DNA of 64,000 nucleotides, from assembly GCF_024666615.1 (NCBI RefSeq), contig NZ_CP088297.1:682001-746000 (forward strand), read 5' to 3'. Origin of the DNA: Aquabacterium sp. J223 (lineage in GTDB: Bacteria; Pseudomonadota; Gammaproteobacteria; Burkholderiales; Burkholderiaceae_C). Both the position numbers and the translations under genes were made by a program. The notes under the pieces are model-generated. The model saw only the letters and a list, made by a program, of their open reading frames with translations, made no database searches and was not told the origin of the DNA. Shown here piece by piece: positions 40,630 to 51,316 of the stretch (position 1 is its first letter; the number at the start of each line of letters is the position of its first letter).

Positions 40630-40743
40630 ATGAAAGTCTCGGCATCGGTGAAGAAGATGTGCCGCAATTGCAAGATCATCCGCCGCAAGGGTGTGGTGCG
40701 CGTGATCTGCACCGACCCGCGCCACAAGCAGCGCCAGGGCTGA
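40630..40743 (+). CDS. rpmJ: 50S ribosomal protein L36 (zinc-binding type)
   Basis: 37 residues ([20 protein letters not shown] ...). Cys11, Cys14, Cys27 and His32 form the zinc-ribbon set of the C+ type. The ribosome site AAGGAGAAG precedes the ATG. It lies between secY and rpsM. Confidence 0.95.
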   Translation: MKVSASVKKMCRNCKIIRRKGVVRVICTDPRHKQRQG

Positions 40744-40784
40744 CCCCGGGCGTGCGCGCAACGTAAGAATCGATTGGCAAGAAC

Positions 40785-41150
40785 ATGGCACGTATCGCTG
40801 GTATCAACATCCCGCCGCACAAGCATGCCGAGATCGGTCTGACCTCGATCTATGGCATCGGCCGCCCCACCGCGCAGAAGATCTGCGAGGCGGCCGGCAT
40901 CCCGCTGTCGAAGAAGATCAAGGACCTGACGGACACCGACCTCGAGCGCATCCGCGAGGAAGTCGGCCGCCTGACGATCGAAGGCGACCTGCGCCGCGAG
41001 ATGTCCATCAACATCAAGCGGCTGATGGACCTCGGCTGCTACCGCGGCTTCCGCCACCGCCGTGGCCTGCCGGTGCGTGGTCAGCGCACCCGCACCAACG
41101 CGCGCACCCGCAAGGGCCCGCGCAAGTCCGGCGCCGCCATCAAGAAGTGA
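40785..41150 (+). CDS. rpsM: 30S ribosomal protein S13
   Basis: 121 residues. A head protein that contacts P-site tRNA and bridges to 50[21 protein letters not shown] and the C-terminal [20 protein letters not shown] are typical. It begins the alpha group. Confidence 0.97.
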   Translation: MARIAGINIPPHKHAEIGLTSIYGIGRPTAQKICEAAGIPLSKKIKDLTDTDLERIREEVGRLTIEGDLRREMSINIKRLMDLGCYRGFRHRRGLPVRGQRTRTNARTRKGPRKSGAAIKK

Positions 41151-41189
41151 TGCGCTGACGGCGTCGACGACGATTGAAAGAAGGTCAAC

Positions 41190-41594
41190 ATGGCTAAAGC
41201 ACCGCAGAACACCGCCGCGCAGCGCGTGCGCAAGAAGGTCCGCAAGAACGTTGCGGACGGCATCGCGCACGTGCACGCGTCGTTCAACAACACCATCATC
41301 ACGATCACCGACCGGCAGGGCGGCGCGCTGTCGTGGGCCTCGTCCGGTGGCCAGGGCTTCAAGGGATCGCGCAAGTCGACGCCCTTCGCCGCCCAGGTTG
41401 CCGCCGAGGTGGCCGGCCGTGCCGCGCAGGAACAGGGCATCAAGAACCTGGACGTGCGCATCAAGGGCCCCGGCCCCGGCCGCGAGTCGTCGGTGCGGGC
41501 CCTGGCCGCCCTCGGCATCCGCATCAACATGATCTCCGACGTGACGCCGGTGCCGCACAACGGCTGCCGGCCGCAGAAGCGCCGCCGCATCTGA
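41190..41594 (+). CDS. rpsK: 30S ribosomal protein S11
   Basis: 134 residues. A platform protein near the E site. [36 protein letters not shown] and [17 protein letters not shown] are conserved. A 170-base spacer with a stem-loop separates it from rpsD. Confidence 0.97.
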   Translation: MAKAPQNTAAQRVRKKVRKNVADGIAHVHASFNNTIITITDRQGGALSWASSGGQGFKGSRKSTPFAAQVAAEVAGRAAQEQGIKNLDVRIKGPGPGRESSVRALAALGIRINMISDVTPVPHNGCRPQKRRRI

Positions 41595-41655
41595 TCGGCG
41601 CCGGCGGCGCAGGCCGCCGACATTTCACCAGCCCACTGTCCGAAGCGGCGGGCGA

Positions 41656-41676
41656 CCGGGCGCGATGAGCGCCCGG
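41656..41676 (+). promoter_or_regulatory. Stem-loop in the rpsK-rpsD spacer
   Basis: CCGGGCGC, loop GATGA, GCGCCCGG (8-bp perfect stem). It lies in the 170-base leader of rpsD. S4 is the autogenous repressor of the alpha operon in E. coli, but this hairpin does not obviously resemble that pseudoknot; mRNA processing is equally possible. Confidence 0.35.
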
Positions 41677-41764
41677 CCGGCCTTCCAACAACACCCGCAA
41701 GGACTCGCGGCCAGGCCCCTGGTACGGACAGGGCCGGCCGTCAGATTCAACCAAGGAACCGCAA

Positions 41765-42388
41765 GTGGCACGCTACCTCGGCCCCAAGGCCAAACTCTCC
41801 CGCCGTGAAGGCACCGACCTCTACCTGAAGAGCGCCCGTCGGGCGATTGCCGACAAGGCGAAGTTCGACACCAAGCCGGGCCAGCACGGCCGCACCTCCG
41901 GCTCGCGCACCAGCGACTTCGGCCTGCAGCTGCGCGAAAAGCAGAAGGTCAAGCGCATGTACGGCGTGCTGGAGCGTCAGTTCCGCCGCTACTTCGCCGA
42001 GGCCGAGCGCCGCAAGGGCAACACCGGCGCCACGCTGCTGCAGCTGCTGGAGTCGCGCCTGGACAACGTGGTCTACCGCATGGGCTTCGGCTCGACCCGG
42101 GCCGAGGCGCGCCAGCTGGTGTCGCACAAGGCGATCACGGTCAACGGGCAGGTGGTGAACATCGCCTCCTACCTGGTCAAGGCCGGCGACACCGTCGCCG
42201 TGCGTGAGAACAAGCGCGCCCAGCTGCGCATCCAGGACGCGCTCAAGCTGGCCCAGTCCATCGGCATGCCCGACTGGGTGCAGGTCGACGCCACCAAGAT
42301 GGAAGGCGTCTTCAAGAAGGCGCCGGACCGCGACCAGTTCGGCAGCGAGATCAACGAATCGCTGATCGTCGAACTGTATTCGCGCTAA
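41765..42388 (+). CDS. rpsD: 30S ribosomal protein S4
   Basis: 207 residues from a GTG start ([20 protein letters not shown]). A primary assembly protein. The S4 RNA-binding domain is in [20 protein letters not shown] and [20 protein letters not shown]. Followed by a 140-base spacer before rpoA. Confidence 0.97.
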   Translation: MARYLGPKAKLSRREGTDLYLKSARRAIADKAKFDTKPGQHGRTSGSRTSDFGLQLREKQKVKRMYGVLERQFRRYFAEAERRKGNTGATLLQLLESRLDNVVYRMGFGSTRAEARQLVSHKAITVNGQVVNIASYLVKAGDTVAVRENKRAQLRIQDALKLAQSIGMPDWVQVDATKMEGVFKKAPDRDQFGSEINESLIVELYSR

Positions 42389-42528
42389 GCGGATCGGGGC
42401 CGCGCGGCGGCTCCGCTGTTTCGTATGAGTTGGCCACGCGTACCGGGCGCGGGGCACCGTATCCACCACCCGGGTCCATCAGCCTTATCGGTGTAACGAG
42501 CCGAGGGTATTGAGAGGAACACGATCCA

Positions 42529-43515
42529 ATGCAAACCAATCTGCTGAAACCCAAGGCCATCCATGTGGAGCCGCTGGGCGGCCACCGCGCGAAGGTGACG
42601 CTGGAGCCCTTCGAGCGCGGCTACGGCCACACGCTGGGCAATGCGCTGCGCCGCGTGCTGCTGTCGTCCATGGTCGGCTATGCGCCGACCGAGGTGACCA
42701 TCGCCGGCGTGCTGCACGAGTACTCCACCGTCGACGGCGTGCAGGAAGACGTCGTCCACATCATGCTCAACCTCAAGGGCGTGGTCTTCCGCCTGCACAA
42801 CCGCGACGAGGTCACGCTGGTGCTGCGCAAGGAAGGCGAGGGCCCGGTGACGGCCGCCGACATCCAGACGCCGCACGACGTCGAGATCATCAACCCCGAG
42901 CACGTCATCGCCAACCTGGCGCATGGCGGCAAGCTCGACATGCAGATCAAGGTCGAGAAGGGCCGCGGCTACGTGCCGGGCAACCTGCGCCGCTACGGCG
43001 ACGAGCCAACCAAGGCGATCGGCCGCATCGTGCTGGACGCCTCGTTCTCGCCGGTCTCGCGCGTCAGCTACACGGTGGAGAGCGCCCGCGTCGAGCAGCG
43101 CACCGACCTCGACAAGCTGGTGATGGAGATCCAGACCAACGGCGCGATCAGCCCCGAAGAGGCCATCCGCGCCTCGGCCAAGATCCTGGTCGAGCAGCTG
43201 GCCGTCTTCGCGCAGCTGGAGGGCAGCGAGATCGCCGCCTTCGACCAGCCGGCGCAGCGCGCCGCGCAGTTCGACCCCATCCTGCTGCGCCCGGTCGACG
43301 AACTGGAGCTCACGGTGCGCTCGGCCAACTGCCTGAAGGCCGAGAACATCTACTACATCGGCGACCTCATCCAGCGCACCGAGACCGAGCTGCTGAAGAC
43401 GCCGAACCTGGGCCGAAAGTCGCTCAACGAAATCAAGGAAGTGCTGGCCTCGCGTGGTCTCACGCTGGGCGCACGCCTCGAGAACTGGCCCCCGCAGGGC
43501 CTGGACAAGCGCTGA
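42529..43515 (+). CDS. rpoA: DNA-directed RNA polymerase subunit alpha
   Basis: 328 residues. The N-terminal domain (dimerisation and assembly) has [20 protein letters not shown], and the C-terminal domain has [20 protein letters not shown] and [20 protein letters not shown], which contact UP elements and activators. The length is typical of betaproteobacteria. rplQ follows after 72 bases. Confidence 0.98.
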   Translation: MQTNLLKPKAIHVEPLGGHRAKVTLEPFERGYGHTLGNALRRVLLSSMVGYAPTEVTIAGVLHEYSTVDGVQEDVVHIMLNLKGVVFRLHNRDEVTLVLRKEGEGPVTAADIQTPHDVEIINPEHVIANLAHGGKLDMQIKVEKGRGYVPGNLRRYGDEPTKAIGRIVLDASFSPVSRVSYTVESARVEQRTDLDKLVMEIQTNGAISPEEAIRASAKILVEQLAVFAQLEGSEIAAFDQPAQRAAQFDPILLRPVDELELTVRSANCLKAENIYYIGDLIQRTETELLKTPNLGRKSLNEIKEVLASRGLTLGARLENWPPQGLDKR

Positions 43516-43587
43516 GCTGAACGCTCGGCAGGTGCAACCCCCGGTACCTGACACGGCCGGGGGAACAACGAAGGAAAGGAAAGCACC

Positions 43588-43989
43588 ATGCGTCACCGCC
43601 ACGGACTCCGCAAACTCAACCGCACCAGCTCGCATCGCCTGGCGATGCTGCGCAACATGTGCGTCTCCCTGCTCCAGCACGAGGCCATCAAGACCACCGT
43701 GCCGAAGGCCAAGGAACTGCGCCGCGTCGTCGAGCCGCTGATCACCCTCGGCAAGGAGCCGACGCTCGCCAACCGCCGGCTGGCGTTCGACCGCCTGCGC
43801 GACCGCGACATCGTCAGCAAGCTCTTCAACGAGCTGGGCCCGCGCTACGCCGCGCGCCCGGGCGGCTACACCCGCATCCTGAAGATGGGCTTCCGCGTCG
43901 GCGACAACGCGCCCATGGCCTTCGTCGAACTGGTCGACCGGCCGGAGCCGGCGGCCGCCGACGGCGAGGCGACGGCTTCGGCCGAGTGA
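43588..43989 (+). CDS. rplQ: 50S ribosomal protein L17
   Basis: 133 residues. [20 protein letters not shown] and [20 protein letters not shown] are typical. It ends the ribosomal block and is followed by a strong terminator. Confidence 0.97.
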   Translation: MRHRHGLRKLNRTSSHRLAMLRNMCVSLLQHEAIKTTVPKAKELRRVVEPLITLGKEPTLANRRLAFDRLRDRDIVSKLFNELGPRYAARPGGYTRILKMGFRVGDNAPMAFVELVDRPEPAAADGEATASAE

Positions 43990-44034
43990 GCTCGTGACGA
44001 CGCGCCCACCGGTGCTGCCGGTAGCGCTCGCAAC

Positions 44035-44061
44035 AAAGCCGGCCCGAGGGCCGGCTTTTTT
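44035..44061 (+). terminator. Rho-independent terminator after rplQ
   Basis: AAAGCCGGCCC and GGGCCGGCTTT pair around a very small loop and are followed by more Ts (TTTTTTC). It ends the alpha operon. Confidence 0.9.
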
Positions 44062-44082
44062 CTTGCCAAGTCCCCTTCGACC

Positions 44083-45006
44083 ATGACCGCCGCCGCCCTG
44101 CTCGACGTCACCGACCTGCGCAAGCGCTACGGCGACCACACCGTCGTCGACGGCCTGTCGTTCGAGATCCGCGCCGGCGAATGCCTCGGCGTCATCGGGC
44201 CCAACGGCGCGGGCAAGACCACCACGCTGCGCATGTGCCTCGGGCTGACCGCGCCCGACGAGGGCCGCATCGAGGCCTTCGGCCTGCCGCTGCCGCAGAA
44301 GGTGCGCGAGGCCAAGGCCCGGCTCGGCGTGGTCAGCCAGTTCGACAGCCTCGACCCCGACTTCACCTGCGCCGAGAACCTGCAGGTCTATGGCCGCTAC
44401 TTCGGCCTCGGCCGCGCGGTGCTGGCCGAGCGGGTGCCGCAGCTGCTCGAGTTCGCGGCCCTGCAGTCGAAGGCGAACGCCAAGCCGGGCGAGCTGTCCG
44501 GCGGCATGAAGCGACGGCTGAGCCTGGCCCGCGCGCTGGTCAACGACCCAGACCTGCTGCTGCTCGACGAGCCCACCACGGGCCTCGACCCGCAGGCCCG
44601 CCACCTGATGTGGGAGCGGCTGAAGCTGCTGCTGCAGCGGGGCAAGGCCATCCTGCTCACCACCCACTTCATGGACGAGGCCGAGCGGCTGTGCGACCGG
44701 CTGCTGGTGCTCGACCAGGGCCGCAAGATCGCCGAGGGCGAGCCGCGGGCGCTGATTGCGCGGCACCTCGAACCCGAGGTGGTCGAAGTCTTCGGCGATG
44801 GCGCCCTGGCGGCCGCCGAGGCCCACCGCGGCCTGGCGCAACGGGTAGAGGTCAGCGGCGAGACCGCCTTCTTCTACCTGCGCGATTCGGGGCCGCTGCT
44901 CGGTGAACTGGGCCGGCAGCCGTCGCTGCGCACCCTGCACCGGCCCTCCAACCTCGAGGACCTGTTCCTCAAGCTCACCGGCCGGCAGATCCGCGACGAC
45001 GCCTGA
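44083..45006 (+). CDS. ABC exporter ATP-binding protein, NodI-like
   Basis: 307 residues. Walker [14 protein letters not shown], signature [16 protein letters not shown], Walker [15 protein letters not shown] and the H-loop [16 protein letters not shown] are complete. The last 80 or so residues ([10 protein letters not shown] ... [17 protein letters not shown]) match the NodI/DrrA subfamily. In rhizobia NodIJ export lipochitooligosaccharides; homologues in other betaproteobacteria have no established substrate. It is paired with the permease gene that follows. Confidence 0.85.
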   Translation: MTAAALLDVTDLRKRYGDHTVVDGLSFEIRAGECLGVIGPNGAGKTTTLRMCLGLTAPDEGRIEAFGLPLPQKVREAKARLGVVSQFDSLDPDFTCAENLQVYGRYFGLGRAVLAERVPQLLEFAALQSKANAKPGELSGGMKRRLSLARALVNDPDLLLLDEPTTGLDPQARHLMWERLKLLLQRGKAILLTTHFMDEAERLCDRLLVLDQGRKIAEGEPRALIARHLEPEVVEVFGDGALAAAEAHRGLAQRVEVSGETAFFYLRDSGPLLGELGRQPSLRTLHRPSNLEDLFLKLTGRQIRDDA

Positions 45007-45026
45007 ACCGGTTGAAAGCGCTGACC

Positions 45027-45812
45027 ATGGCCACCTCCCTGCTCGTCCTGCCCCGACCGACACGCCGCGCCTGGCCGGTGGTGCGGCGCAACCTGCTGGT
45101 GTGGCGCAAGCTGGCGCTGCCCAGCTTGCTGGGCAACATCGCCGAGCCGCTGATCATTCTGGTCGCCTTCGGCTACGGACTGGGCCCGTTGATCGGCGAG
45201 GTCAGCGGGCTGCCCTACATCCTCTTCCTGGCCTCGGGCAGCATCTGCATGAGCACCATGTACGCGGCGTCGTTCGAGGCCATGTACTCGGCCTTCTCGC
45301 GCATGCAGGTGCAGAAGACCTGGGAGGGCATCCTCAACGCCCCGGTGTCGCTGGACGACATCGTGCTGGCCGAGCTGCTGTGGGCCGGCCTGAAGGCGCT
45401 GTTCAGCGCCACCGCCATCGCCCTGGTGCTGGCGGTGCTGGGCGTCAGCCGCGAGCCCGGCCTGCTGCTGGCGCTGCCGGTGCTGTTCCTCACCGGCCTG
45501 AGCTTCGCGGCCATCGCGCTGGTCTTCAACGCGCTGGCCAAGGGCTACGACTTCTTCACCTACTACTTCACCCTGGTGCTGACGCCGATGAGCTTCGTCT
45601 CCGGCGTGTACTTCCCGGTGGCGCAGCTGCCCGGCTGGCTCCAGGGCCTGGCGCCCTGGCTGCCGCTGGGTGCGGCGGTGGAGCTCGTGCGGCCGTTGGT
45701 CATCGGCGAATCGCCCGCCGCGGTGGCACGACCCCTGGCCGTGCTGGTGGCCTATGCGGTGCTGGGTTATGGGCTGGCGCTCGCCCTCACGCGACGTCGC
45801 TTCCTGCGTTGA
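45027..45812 (+). CDS. ABC exporter permease, NodJ-like
   Basis: 261 residues from the ATG at 45027; an in-frame TTG at 45012 is less likely. An ABC-2 type permease with six predicted helices. EPLIILVAFGYGLGPLIGEV, FEAMYSAFSRMQVQKTWEGI and FVSGVYFPVAQLPGWLQGLA are features of the NodJ family. It forms an exporter with the upstream NodI-like ATPase. Substrate unknown. Confidence 0.85.
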   Translation: MATSLLVLPRPTRRAWPVVRRNLLVWRKLALPSLLGNIAEPLIILVAFGYGLGPLIGEVSGLPYILFLASGSICMSTMYAASFEAMYSAFSRMQVQKTWEGILNAPVSLDDIVLAELLWAGLKALFSATAIALVLAVLGVSREPGLLLALPVLFLTGLSFAAIALVFNALAKGYDFFTYYFTLVLTPMSFVSGVYFPVAQLPGWLQGLAPWLPLGAAVELVRPLVIGESPAAVARPLAVLVAYAVLGYGLALALTRRRFLR

Positions 45813-45856
45813 GGCCGTGCGCGACGACGCGCTGTGTTATAGTCCCATCCTTCAGT

Positions 45857-45933
<77 letters not shown>

Positions 45934-45942
45934 GCTTCAGAA

Positions 45943-45985
45943 GCAAAGGCCCGCCGATGGCAAACGACCGTCGGCGGGCCTTTGC
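45943..45985. terminator. Strong stem-loop after tRNA-fMet
   Basis: GCAAAGGCCCGCCGA (45943-45957) and TCGGCGGGCCTTTGC (45971-45985) form a perfect 15-bp stem with a 13-base loop. The AAAGG/CCTTT ends give short A and T runs on both sides, so it can act on either strand. It separates the tRNA from the accessory locus. Confidence 0.75.
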
Positions 45986-46069
45986 CATTCAAGGTCCGCA
46001 TGAAGGTGGCGTTGGGCTTCTGCCGCCGACGGTTCGCGGGAGTGGCCCTGCCGCCGTGAGCGGACCGCG

Positions 46070-47062
46070 TCAGTCGTGGGGATGCGGGCAGTGCGCACCG
46101 TGCCGTGCGCAGCCGGCCAGCTTCAGGCGCCGGTACCGCCCCGACTCGGCCATCACCTCCAGCAGCGGCCGTGGCGTGGCGCCGAACTCGACGTAGAAGG
46201 TGTGAACGTTGCCGAGGATGCGCTCCTCGTCGGCCCAGCCGCCGAAGGCGTCCAGCGCGATGTCGCGGGCCGCCTCCTCGTAGGGCAGGCCGGCGTCAAA
46301 GCGCTTGCGAGCCTCGGTGCGGAAGTAGGCGATGTAGTCCTTCAGGCCCTGCACGCCGCGCTTGTCGGTGAGCGGCCCGTGGCCCGGCACCACCTGCTCC
46401 ACGTCCCAGGACAGGATGCGATCGCAGGCGGCCAGCCAGCTGTCCACACCGCCCGGGAAAAGCAGCGGGTGCACCTCGTGGAAGAGCACGTCGCCGGTGA
46501 AGACCAGGCGATCGGCGGGCACATAGGCCACCACGTCGCCGCGGGTGTGCGCCGGGCCGACCTTGATCAGTTCCACCGTCTTGTTGCCGACGCTGAGCGT
46601 CAAGGTCTGGTCGAAGGTGCGGGTGGGCATCCGCTGCTCGGTGGTGTGCACGCCGAAGCGGCCCATCACCTCGTGCATGTACTGCCCGGCCTCGCCGAAG
46701 CGTTGCCAGTGCTGCAGCATCTGCTTCATCGGATTGTCGGGGCCGTCGATGAAGAGCATCTCGGCGGCGGCCTCAACCGAGGCGATGATCTCGGCCTCCT
46801 GCAGCAGCAGGTTGCCCGCAGTGTGGTCCGGATGGGCATGGGTGTTGAGCACGGTGCCGATGTGGCGCGCCGCCGGGATCTGGGCGCGCATGCCGTCGAG
46901 CATCTCCTGCGTCAGCGGCAGGTTGGTCAGCGTGTCCACCAGCAGGCATTCGTCGCCGTCGGTGATGAGGCCGGCGTTGGACAACCCGAAGCCGCCGTCG
47001 GGCTGCAGCCAGGCCCAGGCGCCGTTGCCCAACTCGTGCAGGCCCTTGGTGTAGGTCGTCAT
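46070..47062 (-). CDS. MBL-fold metallo-hydrolase
   Basis: 330 residues. The metallo-beta-lactamase fold has the metal-binding motif NTHAHPDHTAGN (His75, His77, Asp79, His80), a further His in VGPAHTRGDVVAY, the bridging Asp in VFTGDVLFHEV, and the last His in VVPGHGPLTD. It has a C-terminal helical part of about 90 residues. The start MTTYTKGLHELGNG overlaps the tetR stop by four bases (ATGA), so the two are translationally coupled, and the gene is the last of the leftward catabolic operon. Substrate (ester, thioester, lactone or other) is unknown. Confidence 0.8.
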   Translation of the reverse strand: MTTYTKGLHELGNGAWAWLQPDGGFGLSNAGLITDGDECLLVDTLTNLPLTQEMLDGMRAQIPAARHIGTVLNTHAHPDHTAGNLLLQEAEIIASVEAAAEMLFIDGPDNPMKQMLQHWQRFGEAGQYMHEVMGRFGVHTTEQRMPTRTFDQTLTLSVGNKTVELIKVGPAHTRGDVVAYVPADRLVFTGDVLFHEVHPLLFPGGVDSWLAACDRILSWDVEQVVPGHGPLTDKRGVQGLKDYIAYFRTEARKRFDAGLPYEEAARDIALDAFGGWADEERILGNVHTFYVEFGATPRPLLEVMAESGRYRRLKLAGCARHGAHCPHPHD

Positions 47063-47778
47063 GCGGTGTTCCTGTTCTTGCGTGCGGACGGACGGGAGGT
47101 GCGCTGTGGCGGCGCGCTCATGAGGGTGCACAGGCCGGCGATCAACTCGTCCAGGCCGCGGCGCTGGTCCAGTCCGTCGAAGGCGCCGCGCGACAGCCGC
47201 TGCAGGCGGTCGCGGCTACTGACCGCATGCTGCAAGGTGCCGAACACCGCGTGCAGCCGCCAGTAGAACGACTCGTCGTCCAGCTGCGGGCAGGCCTGCC
47301 GCAGCAGCCGAACGGTGCGCAGCGAGGTTTCGTCGATGAGGTTCGCGCGCACCCGCAGCACCTCCGGTGCGGCGCTGGTGTTCAGGCAGGCGAGCAGGCG
47401 GCCGACCTGCTGGCGCTCCTGCTCGGACTGGTCCTCGTGCAGCAGCGCCGGGGCGAGGAAGGCCTCCAGCACCTCGCGCAGGTCGGGCACGCCCCCGGCC
47501 GCGCGGACCAGGCACTCGTCGAGCCGGCGGATGCGCTCCTCGGCCACCGGCCGCAGCCGGCGCTCGCACATCTCCTCGAGCAGCGCCTCCTTGGAGCCCC
47601 AGTAGTAGTGCAGCGCGCCCAGGTTGGCGCCGGCGGCTTCGGCGATGGCGCGCACCGAGGTGCCGTCGTAACCACGCTCGCTGAACAGCCGTTCGGCGGC
47701 GTCGAGGAACCGCGCACGCGCGCTTTCGGCGGGACGGGCACGGCGTGCGGTCTTGGCGGCGGTGGTCATGGTCGTCAT
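47059..47778 (-). CDS. TetR-family transcriptional regulator
   Basis: 239 residues. The N-terminal helix-turn-helix is clear: ARARFLDAAERLFSERGYDG, then TSVRAIAEAAGANLGALHYY and WGSKEALLEEM. The C-terminal ligand domain resembles the TetR_C group with LHAVFGTLQHAV. The start MTTMTTAAKTARRARP is chosen because upstream codons lack similarity; a second Met three codons in is possible. It overlaps the MBL gene and lies 115 bases downstream of tonB. It is the only regulator in the locus and the best candidate to bind the two 27-bp elements at 52847 and 52981. Confidence 0.85.
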   Translation of the reverse strand: MTTMTTAAKTARRARPAESARARFLDAAERLFSERGYDGTSVRAIAEAAGANLGALHYYWGSKEALLEEMCERRLRPVAEERIRRLDECLVRAAGGVPDLREVLEAFLAPALLHEDQSEQERQQVGRLLACLNTSAAPEVLRVRANLIDETSLRTVRLLRQACPQLDDESFYWRLHAVFGTLQHAVSSRDRLQRLSRGAFDGLDQRRGLDELIAGLCTLMSAPPQRTSRPSARKNRNTA

Positions 47779-47893
47779 CAAGGCGTATGGGGGCCTGTTC
47801 ACAGGTCCGGCCTTCGGCGACGGGCTGCCCGCCGCGCGCATGGCGGACGCTCGATCGATGCTAGCAAAGCGCACCGATGGCACGAGACGGGCC

Positions 47894-48595
47894 TCATTCG
47901 CGAAAGCTGATGTCGAACTCCACCGCCACCTCGTCCACGCCGTCGAGCCGGCATTCGAAGCGGCGGACCGCGGCCAGCACGGCGCGCTGGTAGTCGCGCG
48001 GGCCGGACAACACCTGCGCGTCGGCCACGCGGTCGTGCCGCACGACGAAGCGCACCTTCACCGTGCCCGCCACGCCCACCCGCTCGTACAGGCTGGACAG
48101 CGAACCCTGCAGGGTGTCCTGGTAGCCGGGACAGGCCACGCCGACCTCCAGCCGGTCCGGACGCGGCTTCGGCGCCTCAACCACCGGTGGGGACGGCGGT
48201 GCAGCCGGTGGTGGGGCCACCGGCTGCGTGCTCTGCACCGCGGTGAGGGCGGGGGCCGGGTTGGCCGCGGGCGGCGGGGTCACGTCCGGCGGCGGCACGA
48301 AGGCCGGCGGCGGCGGGGCCTGCGGCTTGGGCACTTCTTGCTTGACGACCTGCTTGGGTGGCGGCGGTGGCGGCGGTGGTGGTGGTAGCTTGACCTCCTC
48401 CACCAGGGTCGCCGTCAGCGGCTTCTTGACGATCTGGATGGCGTGCTGGCCCAGCCCGGACCACAGCGCCCAGCCCACCAGGGCGTGGAAGGCCACCATC
48501 ACCGCCACGCCCGCCGGCGCGAACCGGCTGCGCGGGGCGAACGCCTTGCGGTGCACGGCGGTCGGTCCGCGCAGGGTCACGGCGGGGGTGCTCAT
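47894..48595 (-). CDS. tonB: TonB energy-transducer protein
   Basis: 233 residues. One N-terminal helix (PAGVAVMVAFHALVGWALW), then a Pro-rich periplasmic spacer starting with a run of ten prolines (KLPPPPPPPPPPKQVVKQEV), and a C-terminal TonB domain (GSLSSLYERVGVAGTVKVRF, ARDYQRA-like GPRDYQRAVLAAVRRF). It couples proton-motive force from ExbBD to an outer-membrane receptor. The start overlaps the exbD stop by four bases. The order exbB-exbD-exbD-tonB next to a receptor gene suggests a dedicated system. Confidence 0.88.
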   Translation of the reverse strand: MSTPAVTLRGPTAVHRKAFAPRSRFAPAGVAVMVAFHALVGWALWSGLGQHAIQIVKKPLTATLVEEVKLPPPPPPPPPPKQVVKQEVPKPQAPPPPAFVPPPDVTPPPAANPAPALTAVQSTQPVAPPPAAPPSPPVVEAPKPRPDRLEVGVACPGYQDTLQGSLSSLYERVGVAGTVKVRFVVRHDRVADAQVLSGPRDYQRAVLAAVRRFECRLDGVDEVAVEFDISFRE

Positions 48596-49029
48596 CGAAC
48601 GAACTGCTCCGAGCCGACCACACCGATCTTGGACAGCCCCAGCCGCTGGGCCGAGGCCAGCACCGCGGCCACCACCTCGTAGCGCGCCTTGCGGTCGGGC
48701 CGTAGGTGCACCTCGGGCTGCACGGCGCGCTCGGCCTCGCGCGCCATGCGGCGCTCCAGTTCCTCGCGCGTGGTCAGTGCCTCGCCGTCCCACAGCACCA
48801 CGCTCGCCGCGTCGACGTCGATGCGCAGCACCTCCGGCTTGAGGGCGCTGGGCGGCGGGCTGCCGGTGGGCATGTTGAGGTTGACCGAGTGCAACTGGAT
48901 GGGGATGGTGATGATCAGCATGATCAGCAGCACCAGCATCACGTCGATCAACGGCGTGGTGTTGATGTCCACCAGCGGGGCGTCGTCGCGGGCGGGGCCG
49001 CGGTGGGCCTTCGGGGAGTGGCGGCGCAT
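48592..49029 (-). CDS. exbD: ExbD-type biopolymer transport protein (second copy)
   Basis: 145 residues. A single N-terminal helix preceded by DINTTPLIDVMLVLLIMLII, with the conserved Asp in the membrane that is needed for proton flow, then a periplasmic domain (PEVHLRPDRKARYEVVAAVL). It lies four bases after the first exbD and overlaps tonB. Two different ExbD proteins are encoded in tandem. Confidence 0.9.
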   Translation of the reverse strand: MRRHSPKAHRGPARDDAPLVDINTTPLIDVMLVLLIMLIITIPIQLHSVNLNMPTGSPPPSALKPEVLRIDVDAASVVLWDGEALTTREELERRMAREAERAVQPEVHLRPDRKARYEVVAAVLASAQRLGLSKIGVVGSEQFVR

Positions 49030-49033
49030 GGGG

Positions 49034-49459
49034 CTACGGCCGGGCGGGCGGCTCGGTGATGAAGCCGACCTTGGTGATGCCTGCGCGCTGGCAGGCGTAG
49101 AGGATGCGGCCGACCGGTTCGTAATCGCTCTTCCAGTCGCCGCGGATGTGCACCTCGGGCTGCGGGTCCATCGCCCCGACCTTCTTCAGCCGCTCGATCA
49201 GCTGCTCCTGATCCTTGACGCGGGCGTCGAACCAGAAGACGCCGCCGCGGCCGTCGACCGAGATCACGATGTCCTCGGGCTTGGTCTCGCGCACCTGGTT
49301 GCGCTCCTTGGGCAGCTCCACCGGCACCGAATAGTTCACCGCCGGGATGGTGATGAGGAAGATGATCAGGAGCACCAGCATCACGTCGACCAGCGGCGTG
49401 GTGTTGATGGCCGAGACGACCTCGTCCTCGCCGCCGGCGGCGGGCAGTTGCATGGCCAT
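49034..49459 (-). CDS. exbD: ExbD-type biopolymer transport protein (first copy)
   Basis: 141 residues. SAINTTPLVDVMLVLLIIFL holds the membrane helix with the conserved Asp; the periplasmic domain includes PEVHIRGDWKSDYEPVGRIL and ACQRAGITKVGFITEPP. It is clearly diverged from the neighbouring second ExbD. It starts 24 bases after exbB. Confidence 0.9.
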   Translation of the reverse strand: MAMQLPAAGGEDEVVSAINTTPLVDVMLVLLIIFLITIPAVNYSVPVELPKERNQVRETKPEDIVISVDGRGGVFWFDARVKDQEQLIERLKKVGAMDPQPEVHIRGDWKSDYEPVGRILYACQRAGITKVGFITEPPARP

Positions 49460-49483
49460 GGAACGCTCCGCGGGGTGCGGCGG

Positions 49484-50314
<831 letters not shown>

Positions 50315-50366
50315 CCTTGTCTCCAATGAGGGTGCAGGTTGTTGCGGCGGGCGCGGTCGTCCGCCC

Positions 50367-51280
50367 TCAGGCGGTGGCCGCGACGACGCGGTTGCGCAGC
50401 ACGCCCAGGTGCTCAATCTCCAGCTCGATCAGATCGCCGTCGGCCAGGAAGCGGCCTGTCTCGACCAGGGTGCCGCCGCCCACGGTGCCGGAGCCGATCA
50501 CCTCGCCGGGATACAGGGTCTCGCCCTCCGAGGCGTAGGCGAGGATGGCGTCCCACCGGTGGTACATGCCGCTGGTGTTGCTGCCACCGCGGCCCATGGG
50601 TTCACCGTTCAGCCGCGCCACCATCTTCAGGTTGTAGACGTCGGGGATCTCGTCCGGCGTGACGATCCAGGGGCCGAGCACGTTGCCGCCGTCGAAGTCC
50701 TTGCTCTTGCTCATGCCCAGCCCCCCTGCAGCTCGCCGGCGGCGGTGTTGCGCACCGAGACGTCGTTGAAGATGGTGTAGCCGAAGATGTGCTCGTGCGC
50801 CTGCTCGCGCGGGATCGTGGTGCCGCGCTTGCCGGTGATGCAGGCGATCTCCAGCTCGTAGTCCAGCTTTTCGCCGTAGCAGGGGCGCACGATCTCCGCC
50901 TCGGGCCCGGCCACCGACAGGTGGTTGCCCTTGTAGTAGATGGGCTTCTGGTACCAGACGTCGGGGATCTTGGCGTTCGGGTCGATGCCCATCTTGCGCA
51001 CGAAGTTGACTCCGCCCTGCATGTGCTCCTCGAACACCGAGCAGTCGCGCAGCCGGCGCGGGTTGGGCAACGGCGCCAGCAGCGTCACCTGCGACAGCGG
51101 GTGCACGCGGCCCGGCGAGCGTCGCAGCGCCTCGGCCTGCGCCAGCGCCGGGGCGCCGCCGTCGATCAGCGACAGCATGTCGCGGAAGCGGTCGCCGAGG
51201 TCGACGACGCCGTCGAGCGAGTCGGTGAGCACGCCGGGCGAGGTGCGTCCGGCGTCGGTCTTGAAGGTGACGAATTTCAT
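50367..51280 (-). CDS. Fumarylacetoacetate hydrolase-family protein (frameshifted)
   Basis: The first frame encodes MKFVTFKTDAGRTSPGVLTD to VSVRNTAAGELQGG. The end (LGMSKSKDFDGGNVLGPWIV, GGTLVETGRFLADGDLIELE) is in another frame to the stop at 50367-50369. The run of six Cs at 50721-50726 (plus strand) needs one more C to join them as QGGLGMSKSKDFDGG, giving about 304 residues, normal for the family. FAH-family enzymes cleave C-C bonds in, or isomerise or decarboxylate, 2-oxo-4-enoic and related acids and use Mg2+; EKLDYELEIACITGKRG belongs to the metal site. It follows the oxygenase gene by 36 bases. Exact reaction unknown. Confidence 0.82.
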
Positions 51281-51316
51281 GGGGTTCGGTCGTGGGGGGA
51301 TGGAGACGGGGTCTGG

